This document shows positions 1-11,869 of a DNA stretch of 64,000 nucleotides, one piece after another. The notes below the pieces were generated by a model. That model was not told where the DNA came from and did no database searches. It saw nothing but the letters and a program-made list of their open reading frames with translations. Position numbers and translations under genes: made by a program. Positions within the stretch are counted from its first letter, which is position 1, and each line of letters begins with the position of its first letter. Origin of the DNA: Rosellinia necatrix (lineage: Eukaryota > Ascomycota > Sordariomycetes > Xylariales > Xylariaceae); contig JAGYVD010000001.1 of assembly GCA_021209875.1 (NCBI GenBank), positions 4,030,001 to 4,094,000 on the forward strand, given 5' to 3'.

Positions 1-3000
1 AGAACATGGAGGGCATGGCATTAAGCGTCTGCTGATTCATCTGGGCGGCCCTCTCATGCTTCGCCCTCCCGCCCGGCAATTCGTCTCCCGGTGCTACATA
101 GCCCGTTTAGCAAACCCTACCTCCCTGACATGCGCAATATTGCACACCGTCCTCCGTCGCGACCCTTCTGCCGGTCTGGTGTAGCGGCCGGCCCGGAAGT
201 GATTTTCTCCGGTTGTGATGGGGCTGACCGATATTGAGATCACAAGCCGCTCAGAGCTGACGTTCGGGACACAAGGATGGCAAGGATATCATCGCCTGGC
301 AGTACACTAGGTAACTATCAGGTGTCGGGGCTCTTGGGAGTTAATTTTCGTGTAGCGGTGCAGCTGCTGCCATCACTGCTATTAGGGTTGCGCGCCCTCG
401 AACACGCGAGCAGTGCTCTATGTGATAATTCTTCGTGTCTGTCTGGTCGTCAGCTTAAACACCATTCCTTAGCTCCCCCATCTCATCACGGTAGTTACGA
501 CACTTGGGTGGTGCCGCGGGTCACATATAACCAGCGTATGCACTACCAAGAACCGAAGGAGCTAGGCGAGTAGCTAAGCCGGCAGTCGTCGTATCGGTAT
601 AGTAGTGTCTGCGTTAGAGAGCTTGAAATCACTTCGAAGGACGGGAGGAAGGGACCCTAAAGGCGGGAGAGACCATCCTAATATTGTATTACCGGAGCCT
701 ATTCGGCACTACGATGTTAGTGAAATGAGGCGACCTATCCGTTGCTAGTGTCTTCCTTCGTGCTATGTTCACGCCCGACTCACGAATGCGACGTATGAGT
801 GCTGAAAACCAGGCCGTGTTCCGTCAAGAAGGTGCTACGTTAGCATGGGCGATCAATCCAACTTTTCAGGAGAACTTCTCTGTTCCCGGAACTTTTTCTC
901 CTCGCTGCTTCCGGGGGGTTTTGGCTGCCCGGGTACTTATGAGGAATAAGAGCTGGCAACTTTCGGGTTTAACCACATTGAATCATTTCCCGTGATGCTC
1001 GGTACAGTATGCGCATATAGATTATCTTGATCGCAATCTCCCCCCGTTCACAATGCTGAATTTCGGGCAAGTAACGTAGTATTCACACTACACTACAAGC
1101 ATACCTTCATCACTGCCGCAGAGTATCTAATCCGGCGCCTTCTTTACTAAGCATCGATCTCGCAATTCGGGGTCCTAGTGCACACATTGCTAGGATTCAC
1201 CTATATTTCACACTGTTATATATCCTTGGCACGCTAGTCGGTTTGCCGCCCTCCATATCCCGTCGTCGGGTTTTGCTCCGGTCTGAATATGTACACAAGC
1301 CTACACACATTACACTATGTTATATGCATAGCAAGATGCTTTGTTCACCTCGTTAAATTCGTAGGCGAACATGTTCCATACCCTTTTACCCAGTACTCCT
1401 CCCTTATCGTATGATAAATGCCGGATTATCTACCCGTTTCTTAATGTCCATATCCATCTTGTTGTTCCCCACAGTGGTTGCATCGAAGCGAGATTGTAGT
1501 GTAGTTGATTATATGGCATGCAAAGCCGAAGTTCTGCCTTTTACGTTACTCGCGGCTCTGCCAGAGATTCTTGGGATGAGCTTAGCATTTATAGGCTTAA
1601 AATCAGAGAATACAGCCAGAGACAATAATGCGCATATTTGGATTTTCTCCCTTTGTTTTTGTTTAAATGCTAGTACTAGGGAATTTAAGTCCGACTATAC
1701 AGCCACGCGTTAGCTGTCGTGAGCCTAGAGTTTCATGTGCTCTTATGACTAGTAATTGCGCTTTATCGTTGCGGTTCCAGAGTCTTTCCTTGGCCAATTG
1801 TCCCCCGTTCTTTATGCGTATCCTGGTTTCAAGCCCTGGGGTGCTTTCGTGATCCAGAATCTAGAACTTTACAAGGCTACCTTGCACAATAACCAAAGTA
1901 AGCAATTCGGCGCCTTCCGAATTGACCACAAGATGTATCGATACTGTATGGTGCTGAACTGGCCGTTACGGTGAATCTATCAATAGAAAAATGAGATATG
2001 TATCATGGACACACAGTATAGTTTCTCACGTGAACATTTCATTGGTGGCTGGTGTTATTACAAGGGAGTCCCAAGGGAGTCCCAACGGACAAATTAAATG
2101 TTGTAAAACGCTTACTAGATCTAGCGTACTACAGTAGATCGAGTGTGAATGTGAATTATTGCATCGGATATTTATTCCGCTGCCAGCCACGGGGTTACCT
2201 AATCTCAACCCCACGATGTTTAATCCTATGAGTCTTGAATAGGGAGACTATGAATATACCTCCGCCATGCAGTTTTCACAGGTCCATCGATTATGCGGGT
2301 TAAATCAGTGTTGCGAATCCATATGTGGAGGGAGGCCAAGGAATATATACTATGTACACCTGGACAACTCCTCAATATCGTACTGTTCCAACATCCGAAA
2401 CAATACCTTCCAGGGCATATCCTAGATACCCCGACGGCTGGCCCCGGTATCTCGCCCATAGAAGACTGAGGATGGGCTCACAAAACTACAGTATGTACAT
2501 ACTATGTATATGTATGCAAGTCAACCGCCGAACTATCTGGGGGCAAGGGTACCCTCAATATCAACCCTGAGCACTACACTACAAGCACATATCTTGGTGC
2601 GTTAGAGTGGAAATCGGGGACCGTGGGGACCTGGCTTTAGCTCGAGCACCTTACGACGACAGAAAGATTCGACCGCCCTACGTTCACGGAGCTCAATTTC
2701 ATCATTGGCTTGTAAGCCGCGCTAACTCACGAAGCACGGCAAATAGATGAAAAAAAAAAAAAAAAAGAGCTCGATCTAGTTACACGGTATTATTGACGAG
2801 ATAGCCAGGTACTAAAAGCTTACACAGGTGTTATTTGAAGACGAAGTACGCAAGCAAGGCGAGAAGGCGCATAAAAATATTGAGAAAGGGGTAAGGACGG
2901 AGCTAGCAGTCGACTATAGTTATTGTACAAAGGCGGCAGTCCGTACTGAGTGAATTTCCCCTCTTTTGCATATCTGGTGAACTATACTGACGGACAAATA

Positions 3001-4291
3001 AGCCTTGGGTTTCGGAATGGCATCTTACCAACTGTAGAACCCCGTTGCCACTTATGGTTAAGAGACGCCCTATTATGTAGTATATATATAGTATATCCTC
3101 TATGGTGCAGATAGAATCGATCGGGGATATCCATGCAAGGCAAACGAGGCGTCAACGATAGGTTTCGTTTAAGAGCCTCGGTTCCGAGTATCCTCTGGTA
3201 CCAGACAGACACAGAACTGGACAATGAATGTCTTTTCCGCTGGCGGATCTGTCATGGCCGGTGAGTAAATTTGGCGCTGTCCGTGCTCAAGGCTAGATAC
3301 TTGGCGCACTAACCCAGCAGCCAAGAGAACGGAAAGTATGGGTTGGTAGTCGAGTGAACTAACCTCATTCGTATCTCGCCTCCTGCCAGACCAGCGTTGT
3401 CGTATTTGCCTGACTCAGCCCCTGTCATAGGAGAGCCATTATTAATGGGCACCCCCCTGCGACGCCCGAAGTCTGGTTTGAGCAATCGGCAACCCCATAG
3501 AGAGGATCAGTTTCGCACAGACCTGCACTAATTGCAATTACAATTCGCCCTAGCCTATGAAAAGTAGAGAGGCGGCGAAGAGACGGCGGAAAGGCGGCGA
3601 GAAAGGCGCCTTTAGTAAACCGTCATTGGGCTGGCATGCTAGAGGCAGTCTGTGCTCTGGCATGTGCTTGACGGGCTGAGGCGGTTTCAGAGCTACTGGT
3701 AGGAATTAGTTATACTGAGGTCAGCCCTCGTCACATTGCCTTCCTTTTTAAGCAGCTGAAACTGAATTCTTTACTGCTTGGATGTGGCAACCCTCGACGT
3801 TAAGCATCAAGAATCTGAATAGGTTAGTGAGGAGCACGGTCAAAGTCAAGGCGGATGCGTATTGTCAATAATGTGTGTCGGGTGAGCATGGGGACATGCG
3901 TCTCTTGGGTCAAGTCTCTTAACCCATTCCGGGAGAAGCAGTCACGATAGTTGGCAAGAACGGCATATCCAAAAACATTACGGGGCTTGGTATTATCAGA
4001 AGAAGAAGATTGAATTCGAAAAAGGGGTATATAGTAATCGGTTTGGAGTTTCTAGTGCAGGCGAGCCAAATCATAGAGGGCTGCGAAGAGATATGTAGTG
4101 TCCTTTTTTAACCCATGACGCCAGGCTCCGGAGCTTTATATACAATTGATTCGGGTTTTGGTATTAGTTTCGATGTCATCATATATCCAATGTGGTGTGT
4201 CGTAGCAGGGCTGTCGGCTTAGAATCGGTTTCTCTCGATCGCTCGATATTATCGCTCGTGTTTCTCGTGTTGAATAGCTTTAGGTGAAGAA
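1..4291. other. Gene-poor stretch
   Basis: I could not support a gene here on either strand. Open frames are at most about 100 codons, mostly lack a plausible intron chain, and match no family I recognise. There is a run of about 17 A at 2750-2766, a short direct tandem (CAAGGGAGTC repeated near 2062-2083), and a shared word ACTACACTACAAGCA near 1090 and 2575. The 3' UTR of the rhodopsin-domain gene probably occupies the last few hundred bases. Confidence 0.5.
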
Positions 4292-5665
4292 TTACCTTGA
4301 TCGTCGACCCATGACGTCCATTTCGTAGCCCATACTATCGTTGTCGCTTCGGTCATGATAGCTAAGCCGAACCTCTTGGGTTTGCATAATCTTGCCTGGC
4401 TCAGCAGTAGCCTCGAGAATGCTCTTGTCACTGCCTGTATCTCCGTGGACGTCGTAGGGATATTTGCTGCCATGCCCAGTCACCGTGGTCACCACCCTGC
4501 TCGTGTGAAGCGCGGAATCTCCTTTCTTCGACGCATTTCCCTTCGAGTGATTTTTCGCGGAACCCCTTACCCCGGAACCTTCCTGACGACCCGAAGCATA
4601 CTTCTCGCCGCTAAAATACCGAGCCCCTGAGGTGTGGAGTTCTTTTATAAGAGCCCGCAAGACGGGGATAGATGCGGCCACAATCGTCGTGGCGGCTTCG
4701 GCAGTGTACCAGATAACAAGGGTTGTAGCTTTGGCTAAGGGAAAGAGTAAGTAACCAGGTATTCAGGCGACTGGGTGTGAACGGCGGGTTCAGCTTACTT
4801 GAAAAGTTTGGTGAGGCAAGGGCGGGTAGGAAAATAGTTCTCACAACCGCAGTAATTCCGGCTCTGTCATGTTATTAGCAACCAGGGCGAAGGAACATCC
4901 ATCAAGCGGGAGGCTCTTACATAGCGCCGAAGCTCATGGCGATCGCTACACCTAGTTTCTCCGTCCTCTTCATATTCAAGTCTTTTACAAGGAACCACGG
5001 CACAATGGCAAATATGAAATCCACAAGTGCCGAGTATACTGTACAGATGTTAGTGTCCGCCCGCGTCTAGAGTCCCTAGCAAGACTGCACATACCACCAC
5101 CGAAGATCGCAAATTTGATGTAGGTCCAGAGGCTCCAGCAAGTGTCGGCTGGCAGCCACGAGTAAATGGCCGGTTGACACTTCAGGAAGGTGAAGATTAT
5201 AGTCAAGAAGTAAACAATGTTCAAAGTGATGATCAAGAAAATGACCAGCTGCTTCATCCGTCCTTCGGTGACTCGGATGAGTGTGAAGCCAAACGATGTC
5301 TTGCTCAGGTCACTGCCCAGAGAAAATAAGACATTCTGGACACCTCCGTGGATTTGTAGCTGCCTCGCGGCCGCCGGGCCGATCACAGCCTCGGGATTGG
5401 CAAACCCAAGCATGATACTGCTTGTGATGAAGGCAACGGCGGTGAGAGTGCTGACCTATTATGATAAGATGCGTTGTTAGCAACTTGAACGTAACCCCCG
5501 AGGTTCGGTTTCACCTACAAATGCTGCTATTAAGATGTAGTCATCCCACCAAAGCCCTCGGCCGCGGCTTAGTTTGCAGTATACACGTAGCCCCAAGAAG
5601 ACCGCCGCCAGAGCGGTTAACGTCCAGTTGACGGCGTTCAACACCACCCCAAAATATGCTGTCAT
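4292..5665 (-). CDS. Fungal rhodopsin-domain (SAT4/PTH11-like) integral membrane protein
   Basis: Predicted seven-helix plasma-membrane protein of the fungal rhodopsin-domain family (Pfam 'Fungal rhodopsin domain', the group containing PTH11-like receptors). My model has five exons: 5665-5519, 5455-5095, 5038-4921, 4863-4799 and 4734-4292, joined by GT-AG introns that keep frame, giving about 377 residues. Seen directly: a first helix followed by the family's WWDDY motif after a basic loop, several hydrophobic helices, a VDFIFAIVPWFLV helix followed by a short basic loop (LNMKRTEKLG), then a SFGAMAGITAVVRT segment, a helix of the form WYTAEAATTIVAASIPVLRAL, and a polar Ser/Gly/Lys-rich tail, all typical of the family. 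The start is the first in-frame ATG of exon 1; the frame is open further upstream without an ATG, so an additional 5' exon is possible. No CFEM domain is visible. Ligand and function are unknown; sensing of an extracellular cue is only inferred. Confidence 0.75.
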
Positions 5666-8600
5666 CGTGGCTGGTCGAGCGTCCTCTTTTAAGAATATCG
5701 TTCCAGGGTTCAACGGTGCATCGATGCGGCTCTGGGGCAATATAAAGTTAGGCGCGGATAGCGAGATCTCGAATAATGAAAAGAAGTCCGCAAGGTATTG
5801 GGACCCGGACCTCCACAGGCAGACCCAAGGAATATATTGTGGTCTGTCTCCATCACAACCTACATATGTATGTATCACTCCCTGTTTCCCTGGAAATTTT
5901 AGACAAAAACCAAGACCTTAGTCCCAATCGTAAATGCTGGGGTCCTACACACTTCCTTGCTGGGATTTGCTTCCTCAAACTCAGCGAGAACCCGCAATCG
6001 ACCAGTGAAGTATAGCGTGTGTGGAAAACACGACCGCCAAGCGTCCCTCTCCAGTTCGGGTCACTGCGATTGCCTGCAGACAGCGGGTGCAGACCTGACG
6101 GGCCCTATGTAGACCGGCTATGCATCATTTCTTCACCGGCCGGAAGCCCCGTGGTCTAATGGCCGCCCCATGTTGTCCAGGGCATAACCTGAACCCTTCA
6201 GCACCCAACTTACACTACACACACATACAGTATATACATAACTACCTACGTACACAACTAGCATGGGCATGAGCATGGGCTCAAAGTCTTCGGGGAACAC
6301 ATTCATCCAAGGTGTCAGGATAACTACAGCAGAGCAGTTGATACCTCCCAAGTCCCGTCAACCCCCCCCTTCGGATCCCTTTAGCTGCTTTTCGCCTCGT
6401 TCTCATTTCCCTATTAGCCCACATCGGCCTGGCTGCATAGGGCATATCATCTACATATGCATACCGACTGCTCAATCAGAAGCCGTATGTACCTATCCCA
6501 CTAAACTCGGAGCAAATCGTAGCAGGCACACTAGCCATGGTAAGCATAGTCACCTGCATGTCTACGCGATCACAGGGAGACAATCAAACTGGGTGGAGAG
6601 CCGGTTGGTGTGGAAATATTCTAAGTGCGGCCTAGTGACAGTTTCCAAATGGCCCAGGATTTTTCCAGTCGTGTTCTGTTCTTCCCCGGACAGACCCGGA
6701 CAGGCAAGGTAGCGAGATGGTGAGGGACCAAGCGGTCTAGTGCCGTTGATCCTTGCCTGAACCAAACAGCACTTTGAAGACAAGCGTGGATCTGACGAGG
6801 GCCACCTCGAGGACCACCCTAAGCCTTGACCACCAATCATCTCGGTGCCAGATCGGGTCTCTAAGGTCATTTTGAGGGACGAGGTTCCGCGGACCCGTAT
6901 CCACCTGGACGCAAGACGGTCTCTGGGACGGTCTACTGTGATACCGAGACTACTACCTAAGTACACTACAGCGTGGCGCATATCCGATGAAAATTCCATG
7001 CATCAAACGCCCGGGCTCTAGTCTGCGGGAAGGATCTAGGGGTTTATCGGAAGGGAAGGTCGCAGGGCAACGTCCTCCGGCATACGCTCGTTAGTTGTTC
7101 ATCGCCGTGCATAAAACTTATACTCGCTTGAAGCTCGCTAGCCTGAGGAGTCAGGTTGTGATAAGATCATAACATACGAATAACTAGTAGTTCGTTCAGC
7201 CAGGGACGTCATTTCCGTTTAGTTGCCAAACCTCAGCTTATGACAATTGCACCCCTCGCTGGGACGAGTGTACTAACTAGCATGACGGGAGAACAAGGGT
7301 TTGAGATATATCGGCATACGCACACTGGGCAGATAACACCACCTCATATGATGTCACTGTTACGTGGCGCGGACTCGTCTGAAGTATGGCGATAATGTTT
7401 TGTCTGTGCCAATCTATGTTTCCGCTACCCGATTGACAACGCAACGGGCCGCCTCTTGGAAGCACATTGAGAGGGGATGATTCAAACAAAAAGGCGTAGA
7501 CAGAGCATCTACCATACCTCCTCCCTGATGCCACAAATCTCATAGTGACTTCTCTCTCGTTAGTAAGTATAGCCGTAAATACCCCTGTAGTCTAGTGTAT
7601 GCGTATATCCACTACTAACTGCGATATAGGGTACCTATTACCTACATAGGGATGTGGTCGCTAAGGTTGAGGTCGATAATGCCCGAATCTATCATAGCGT
7701 GTGTCCGCCTCAAGATCAACACCACTAGTCTTGGGCGGACCTCCGATCATTGCAGTATTGAGAAGGACTAACCAACAAGACCATGATGCTCATCATGTCA
7801 ATACCCCCGTCGTATCTGGCAAGAACGCCGATACGGAATGTTTAGCCGGCCCTTGTTCTCCCCTCCATATGCTGGCCAGAGCGAACACTCCATAGTACAT
7901 AGATGAAAGCCAAGACAACATACAGTACTATCAGCAAGAGTGGTGTGTTTTCTTCCCACCTACATATACATACTACGTGTCTGTACGTGGTATGTGGTGT
8001 AGGAATATGCATTGCGTCCGTGCCCTCGCATAATGCTTGAGTAACCCTGTGGCCACTGGTGGCGGAACAAGCGACCAGGAACGTCCGTCTGTTATGGAGA
8101 ACAACATCGGACCTATTTGTTAGGGCTCAAGCCGAGGCCGTTAGACCAAATATTTAAACCGGTTGTGTTGATAGCTTATTGGATAAAAACCATTGTCAAC
8201 CGATGCTAAGTTAACATGGTGTTGAAGATGGCCCTTTCATACTCAAGCCAGTGATACTCCAGCATCTCCATTTTTGTTGCCCTCTGCCCCTGCTGACATG
8301 CATGAATAGTGGCCAATGGAAGGCCGATTACGTCTTCAATGAGGATTCTGAGCCCGTGCGCTCGGTAACTAACACCTCTCGGGGGCGTTCTAAACTATGT
8401 ATTAGTACCATCAGCAGTAGCACTACAAGCGAAGTCCCTTTCTCAAGAGGTGCTCGACGAAAGTACAATCGAAACTGGCCACCGACATCTCCGCGTGGCG
8501 ACGCCGCTGGCCAACAGCCGGATTCAAAATATACATTTGTTAGCATGATATGTTAGGTCGGGAAAGGAAGACATTAGCGTGTTCAAGCTACCGCGCTACT

Positions 8601-9312
8601 TGGGAAGCTATGAAGTGCATTCCATTTCTGATGAAGGGGTTTCAATCCCGTGAATCGGTCGATCCCGCGGAAAGACACTTCGAAGAACAGCGTGTTTTGG
8701 CGACGAACCTTGCCCCTCATGGGGAACAAACATGATCGCGTCAAACAGGTGCCTCACTAAAATCCCGGTTCTATACAAAGGGGGCAAAGAGGTTGCACTT
8801 ACAATGGAAGACTGACTCGCGCGAACACAGAGAGCACCCGTTTAGTTCACAATAACGTGGGAAGAAGTTTCGAGCTGGGATTTTAAGATTGTAATACGCT
8901 TGATTTCCAGTAAAAGATAGGCTAGCCCGACAAACCGGAATTTACAGCTTCGTAACATCGCGCCTCCATTAGACGGCCTAGAAACGTTTAATCCCACGCG
9001 ATCGGCGTGCTATTGGGTGTTGACTACCGTGTACAATAGAGACGCTAGGTGGCACATCAATGAGTAATTCGTAAATGATGAAGCGGCCGCAAGGCTCATA
9101 GCATTACATTTGTTTTGTCACTAAATGTGCTTCGACAACACGGATCTAGTTTAAGGTACCTGGGTTTTGTCCAAAGAGTTGTGTGGACTGTTAGTCTAGG
9201 GACCTGTATCAAAATAGAGTTGGAAACTGTGGTCCGACCTTAGATACATGTACAACAAACATTGGAGCTCGAATAGAGGCCGGGGTGGGCTATTGTAGTC
9301 GGGTCTTTTTGT
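5666..9312. other. Gene-poor stretch upstream of the receptor gene
   Basis: About 3.6 kb without a gene I can support. It should include the promoter of the minus-strand receptor gene at its left end and the 3' UTR of TRS65 at its right end. Scattered short open frames on both strands lack family similarity, and I found no intact transposon or RNA gene. Confidence 0.5.
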
Positions 9313-11192
9313 TTATGGCCCCTCTGGCCGGGGTTCGACAATGACGCTTGGGAGTTGTCGTATGTCTACGTGCTCATTATTAACAAGATCGATTATTCGA
9401 ACGGCATCTATGCCCACAATCCCTTCCTTGAGTGCTAGAAATTTAAGCTCAGACGCATGACAGGCTCCGGGCACAAGAGGTCCGATCCTAACATCAGCGC
9501 TTAGGCATACAAGTTCAGCGTTATCAACAACGCTGCTAGTTTGCATGGCGTGAACCACATTGTCATCTAGTATTGCTTCTGCCACGTCCCTATCTCGGGG
9601 CAGTTCGGAGCGTCCATGCAGGCCGTCTGGTGTCCGAGACATAGATGGTGGTTTGGCCACCCGTAACTCGTTGCGCCTACGTTGGGGAATAACCACCATT
9701 GCAAATTTCCTAGGTGCAGCTGACGGGTTTGGTGACTGGTTGACAACAAAAACGCTCCAAGAGAGCTCGTCTCCTACAAAGATTTTGGTAGTAGGCTCGG
9801 GCGCGGTGAATGTTACTGTAATGCCTAGCTCTTGTACTACTGTCTCCGATTGTGTCGTCGAAGCTTCGAGCGAAGGTAGGGCGTCTGGTCTCGCGACAGA
9901 GGGTGCTGTTAACGAAGTGGCGCTTTCACCACCAATGGATAACTGTCTCGGCCGGTGTGCACGCTGAATTGGCGGCATGGTAGACCCGTACCCGGGATTT
10001 ACAGGAACTGTGAAATCAACTGCTGCCGTCCAAGTCATTCGTAGTTGTGGCCTGGTGTGGTGATTCACCAACGCAATCGCCGAAATGGCGATGTCTAAGT
10101 CTCGTGAAAGACTTTGAGGGGTAACATCCGTCTCGGCTGGGGTAATGCGATATATAAATGTGATATGGTCATGCGAGACGCAGGACAGCGGTAAAGAGAG
10201 ACCAGGCTGGTCTGTGAGGTTCTCTACTATAGCTTCTGGAATCGTGAGTGTAATACTATCAAGAATGACCTCGCATTCGAAAAACGGTGTGAAATCAACT
10301 TCCAGCACAGCAATAACGGCTGCGGTGGCTGGTGCAGTATCTGGGTGTGTGAACCTTATACGTGAATGTATGGCCGGGTATATACGTAGCGAAAGTTCGG
10401 ATAATGACTTGATGGAACGCACAGGCCCGTTAGCCTGTTGCGTGAGAGGGACTACTCGAGACACTCGCAAGGCGGAGAGCCGTGGCTTGATACCGTTTAG
10501 CGCGGGATCACTGCCAAAAGGCTCTAGTAAGTTGAGGCTAGAAGCCATCCCATTCGGCATGTAGTCATCTTGGAGCGTTTCAGCAGGAGGCCCGGCAGCA
10601 GACCTTGAGCTCGCCGTCGCAACAAAAACAGCCGAAGGGCTCTGCATACGGATTCTAGGGCGGCTAAGGAAGACGGACTTCTTCCATATCACATAGGTAT
10701 AGCCTTCGGGGCTCCCGCCGTTACTCGCACCCCCATCCCGGGGGCTCGGAATTATTGTAGCAGGGTCCTGGGAGCCATCTATAGCGCCCGTGTAAATGAC
10801 CTCAGAAGCGGGCGAGCCGTCGCGGTCGGGGACATTTCCATTTACAATCCGGACATCCAGAGAGATGACGGTGCTTTTTAATTGATCCTGCAGGCCGTCA
10901 TCTCCAGTAGACAGGGCCCTGAGCACGAGCACAACGTCGACGGATTCATCTAGGGTCTGTATATGAGCACGGTGAGAATGCGACAACACGGGGGTCTGGG
11001 GGGCTCACCAAAAAACAACGATTCCCGTTGCACAAGTGCATCTAAAAACTGGTCAAAAGATGCGCCGCCGTCTGTGGGGATTTGGTCGAGCGCAAAGTCA
11101 GTGGCGTGAGGAATAAAGTACGTGAGACTCGACTTGTCAATGAAGTCGAGGTACGGCTGGGGCGTCGCGGTGGGGGATGGTTGGTCGCTCAT
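9313..11192 (-). CDS. TRS65: TRAPP-II specific subunit Trs65
   Basis: Fungal subunit of the TRAPP-II tethering complex, which acts at the late Golgi in vesicle traffic as a Rab (Ypt31/32) exchange factor. Two exons, 11192-11009 and 10949-9313, encode about 606 residues. The 59-nt intron uses the acceptor TAG just before ATGAATCC, which restores the junction LFF-DESVDVVLVLR; the earlier CAG would shift the frame. The N-terminal half is beta-rich, and the C-terminal half (from about residue 390) resembles the Ig-like D3 domain of this family, with the characteristic string TFTAPEPTTKIFVGDELSW. The ORF begins at a non-ATG triplet three codons upstream, so I placed the start at the first ATG (MSDQPSP). 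It is divergently paired with PRP40 across about 680 bp. The family call rests on remembered similarity to filamentous-fungal Trs65 proteins; exon structure is well supported by frame. Confidence 0.75.
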
Positions 11193-11869
11193 TGCGACCA
11201 AACTCGGTGGAAAGGGGCTGCCAGGGCTGGGTTAGGGTTGTGTCGACCATGTAGGGAACCTCGTCAAGCTGTGTCTGGGAGGGCTGAGGATTGTGGCGAT
11301 GATAAATAGGCGCTTGTATGATAGAAGCTTGAGGTCGAGAGAAAGAAGCGAGGCTACATCACGCAGCAGGACCACGTTAGCAGGAGCCGGCTGAGGAGCC
11401 ACAAGTAACTAACCTTGCTGGATACTAGGCAGCTGGGTAGATAGTACCTACCTAGGTGGGCATTGGGTCAACAAATTAGGAGGCAGATCCCACTTAATCT
11501 ACGTATAGATAGATATCTACCTCTCCAGGTAGATACTAACCCTAGCTTGAGGCGTACCTACTCTAAGTAGGTAGGTACCTGGTAACAACCTAGGTACTTA
11601 CTTACTTAGGCTAAGTAAGTAAGTAAGCACCTAGGTAGGCACACTGCGTACGCCACAAGACACCGCCACACATCTCTATCTAGCACCCAACCGCGCTTGC
11701 TCGCATCAAAAAACCGTCGAAGCCTTGTTTGGCGCATAGTGGTCCATAAAGCAGCCTCTTCCATCTGCTCACCCATCTGCTCATCCATTAACCGCATCCA
11801 TTTTTTCCGCACCCGACGGCGGCCCTACGGTAGCAGTTTCGTCTGTCTCTGATACTCGGACGAATCACC
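11193..11869. promoter_or_regulatory. Shared divergent promoter of TRS65 and PRP40
   Basis: About 680 bp separate the two divergent start codons, so both promoters and 5' leaders must lie here. The middle part (about 11430-11640) is packed with TAGGTA/TACCTA words, and it holds the near-perfect hairpin listed separately. A CT-rich leader precedes the PRP40 start. Confidence 0.55.
11589..11635. repeat. Inverted TAGGTA/TAAG hairpin
   Basis: The left arm reads CCTAGGTACTTACTTACTTA and the right arm is its reverse complement with a four-base AGCA insertion; the arms meet at a GC centre. It lies inside the TRS65-PRP40 divergent promoter, about 235 bp upstream of the PRP40 ATG. Such TAGGTA-rich palindromes recur elsewhere in the window (for example 17786-17850). 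Confidence 0.7.

Noticed and set aside
6281..6475. YVDDM string on the minus strand, resembling a reverse transcriptase active site
   Set aside because: No other reverse transcriptase, integrase or LTR motif lies nearby in any frame; a five-residue match is expected by chance.
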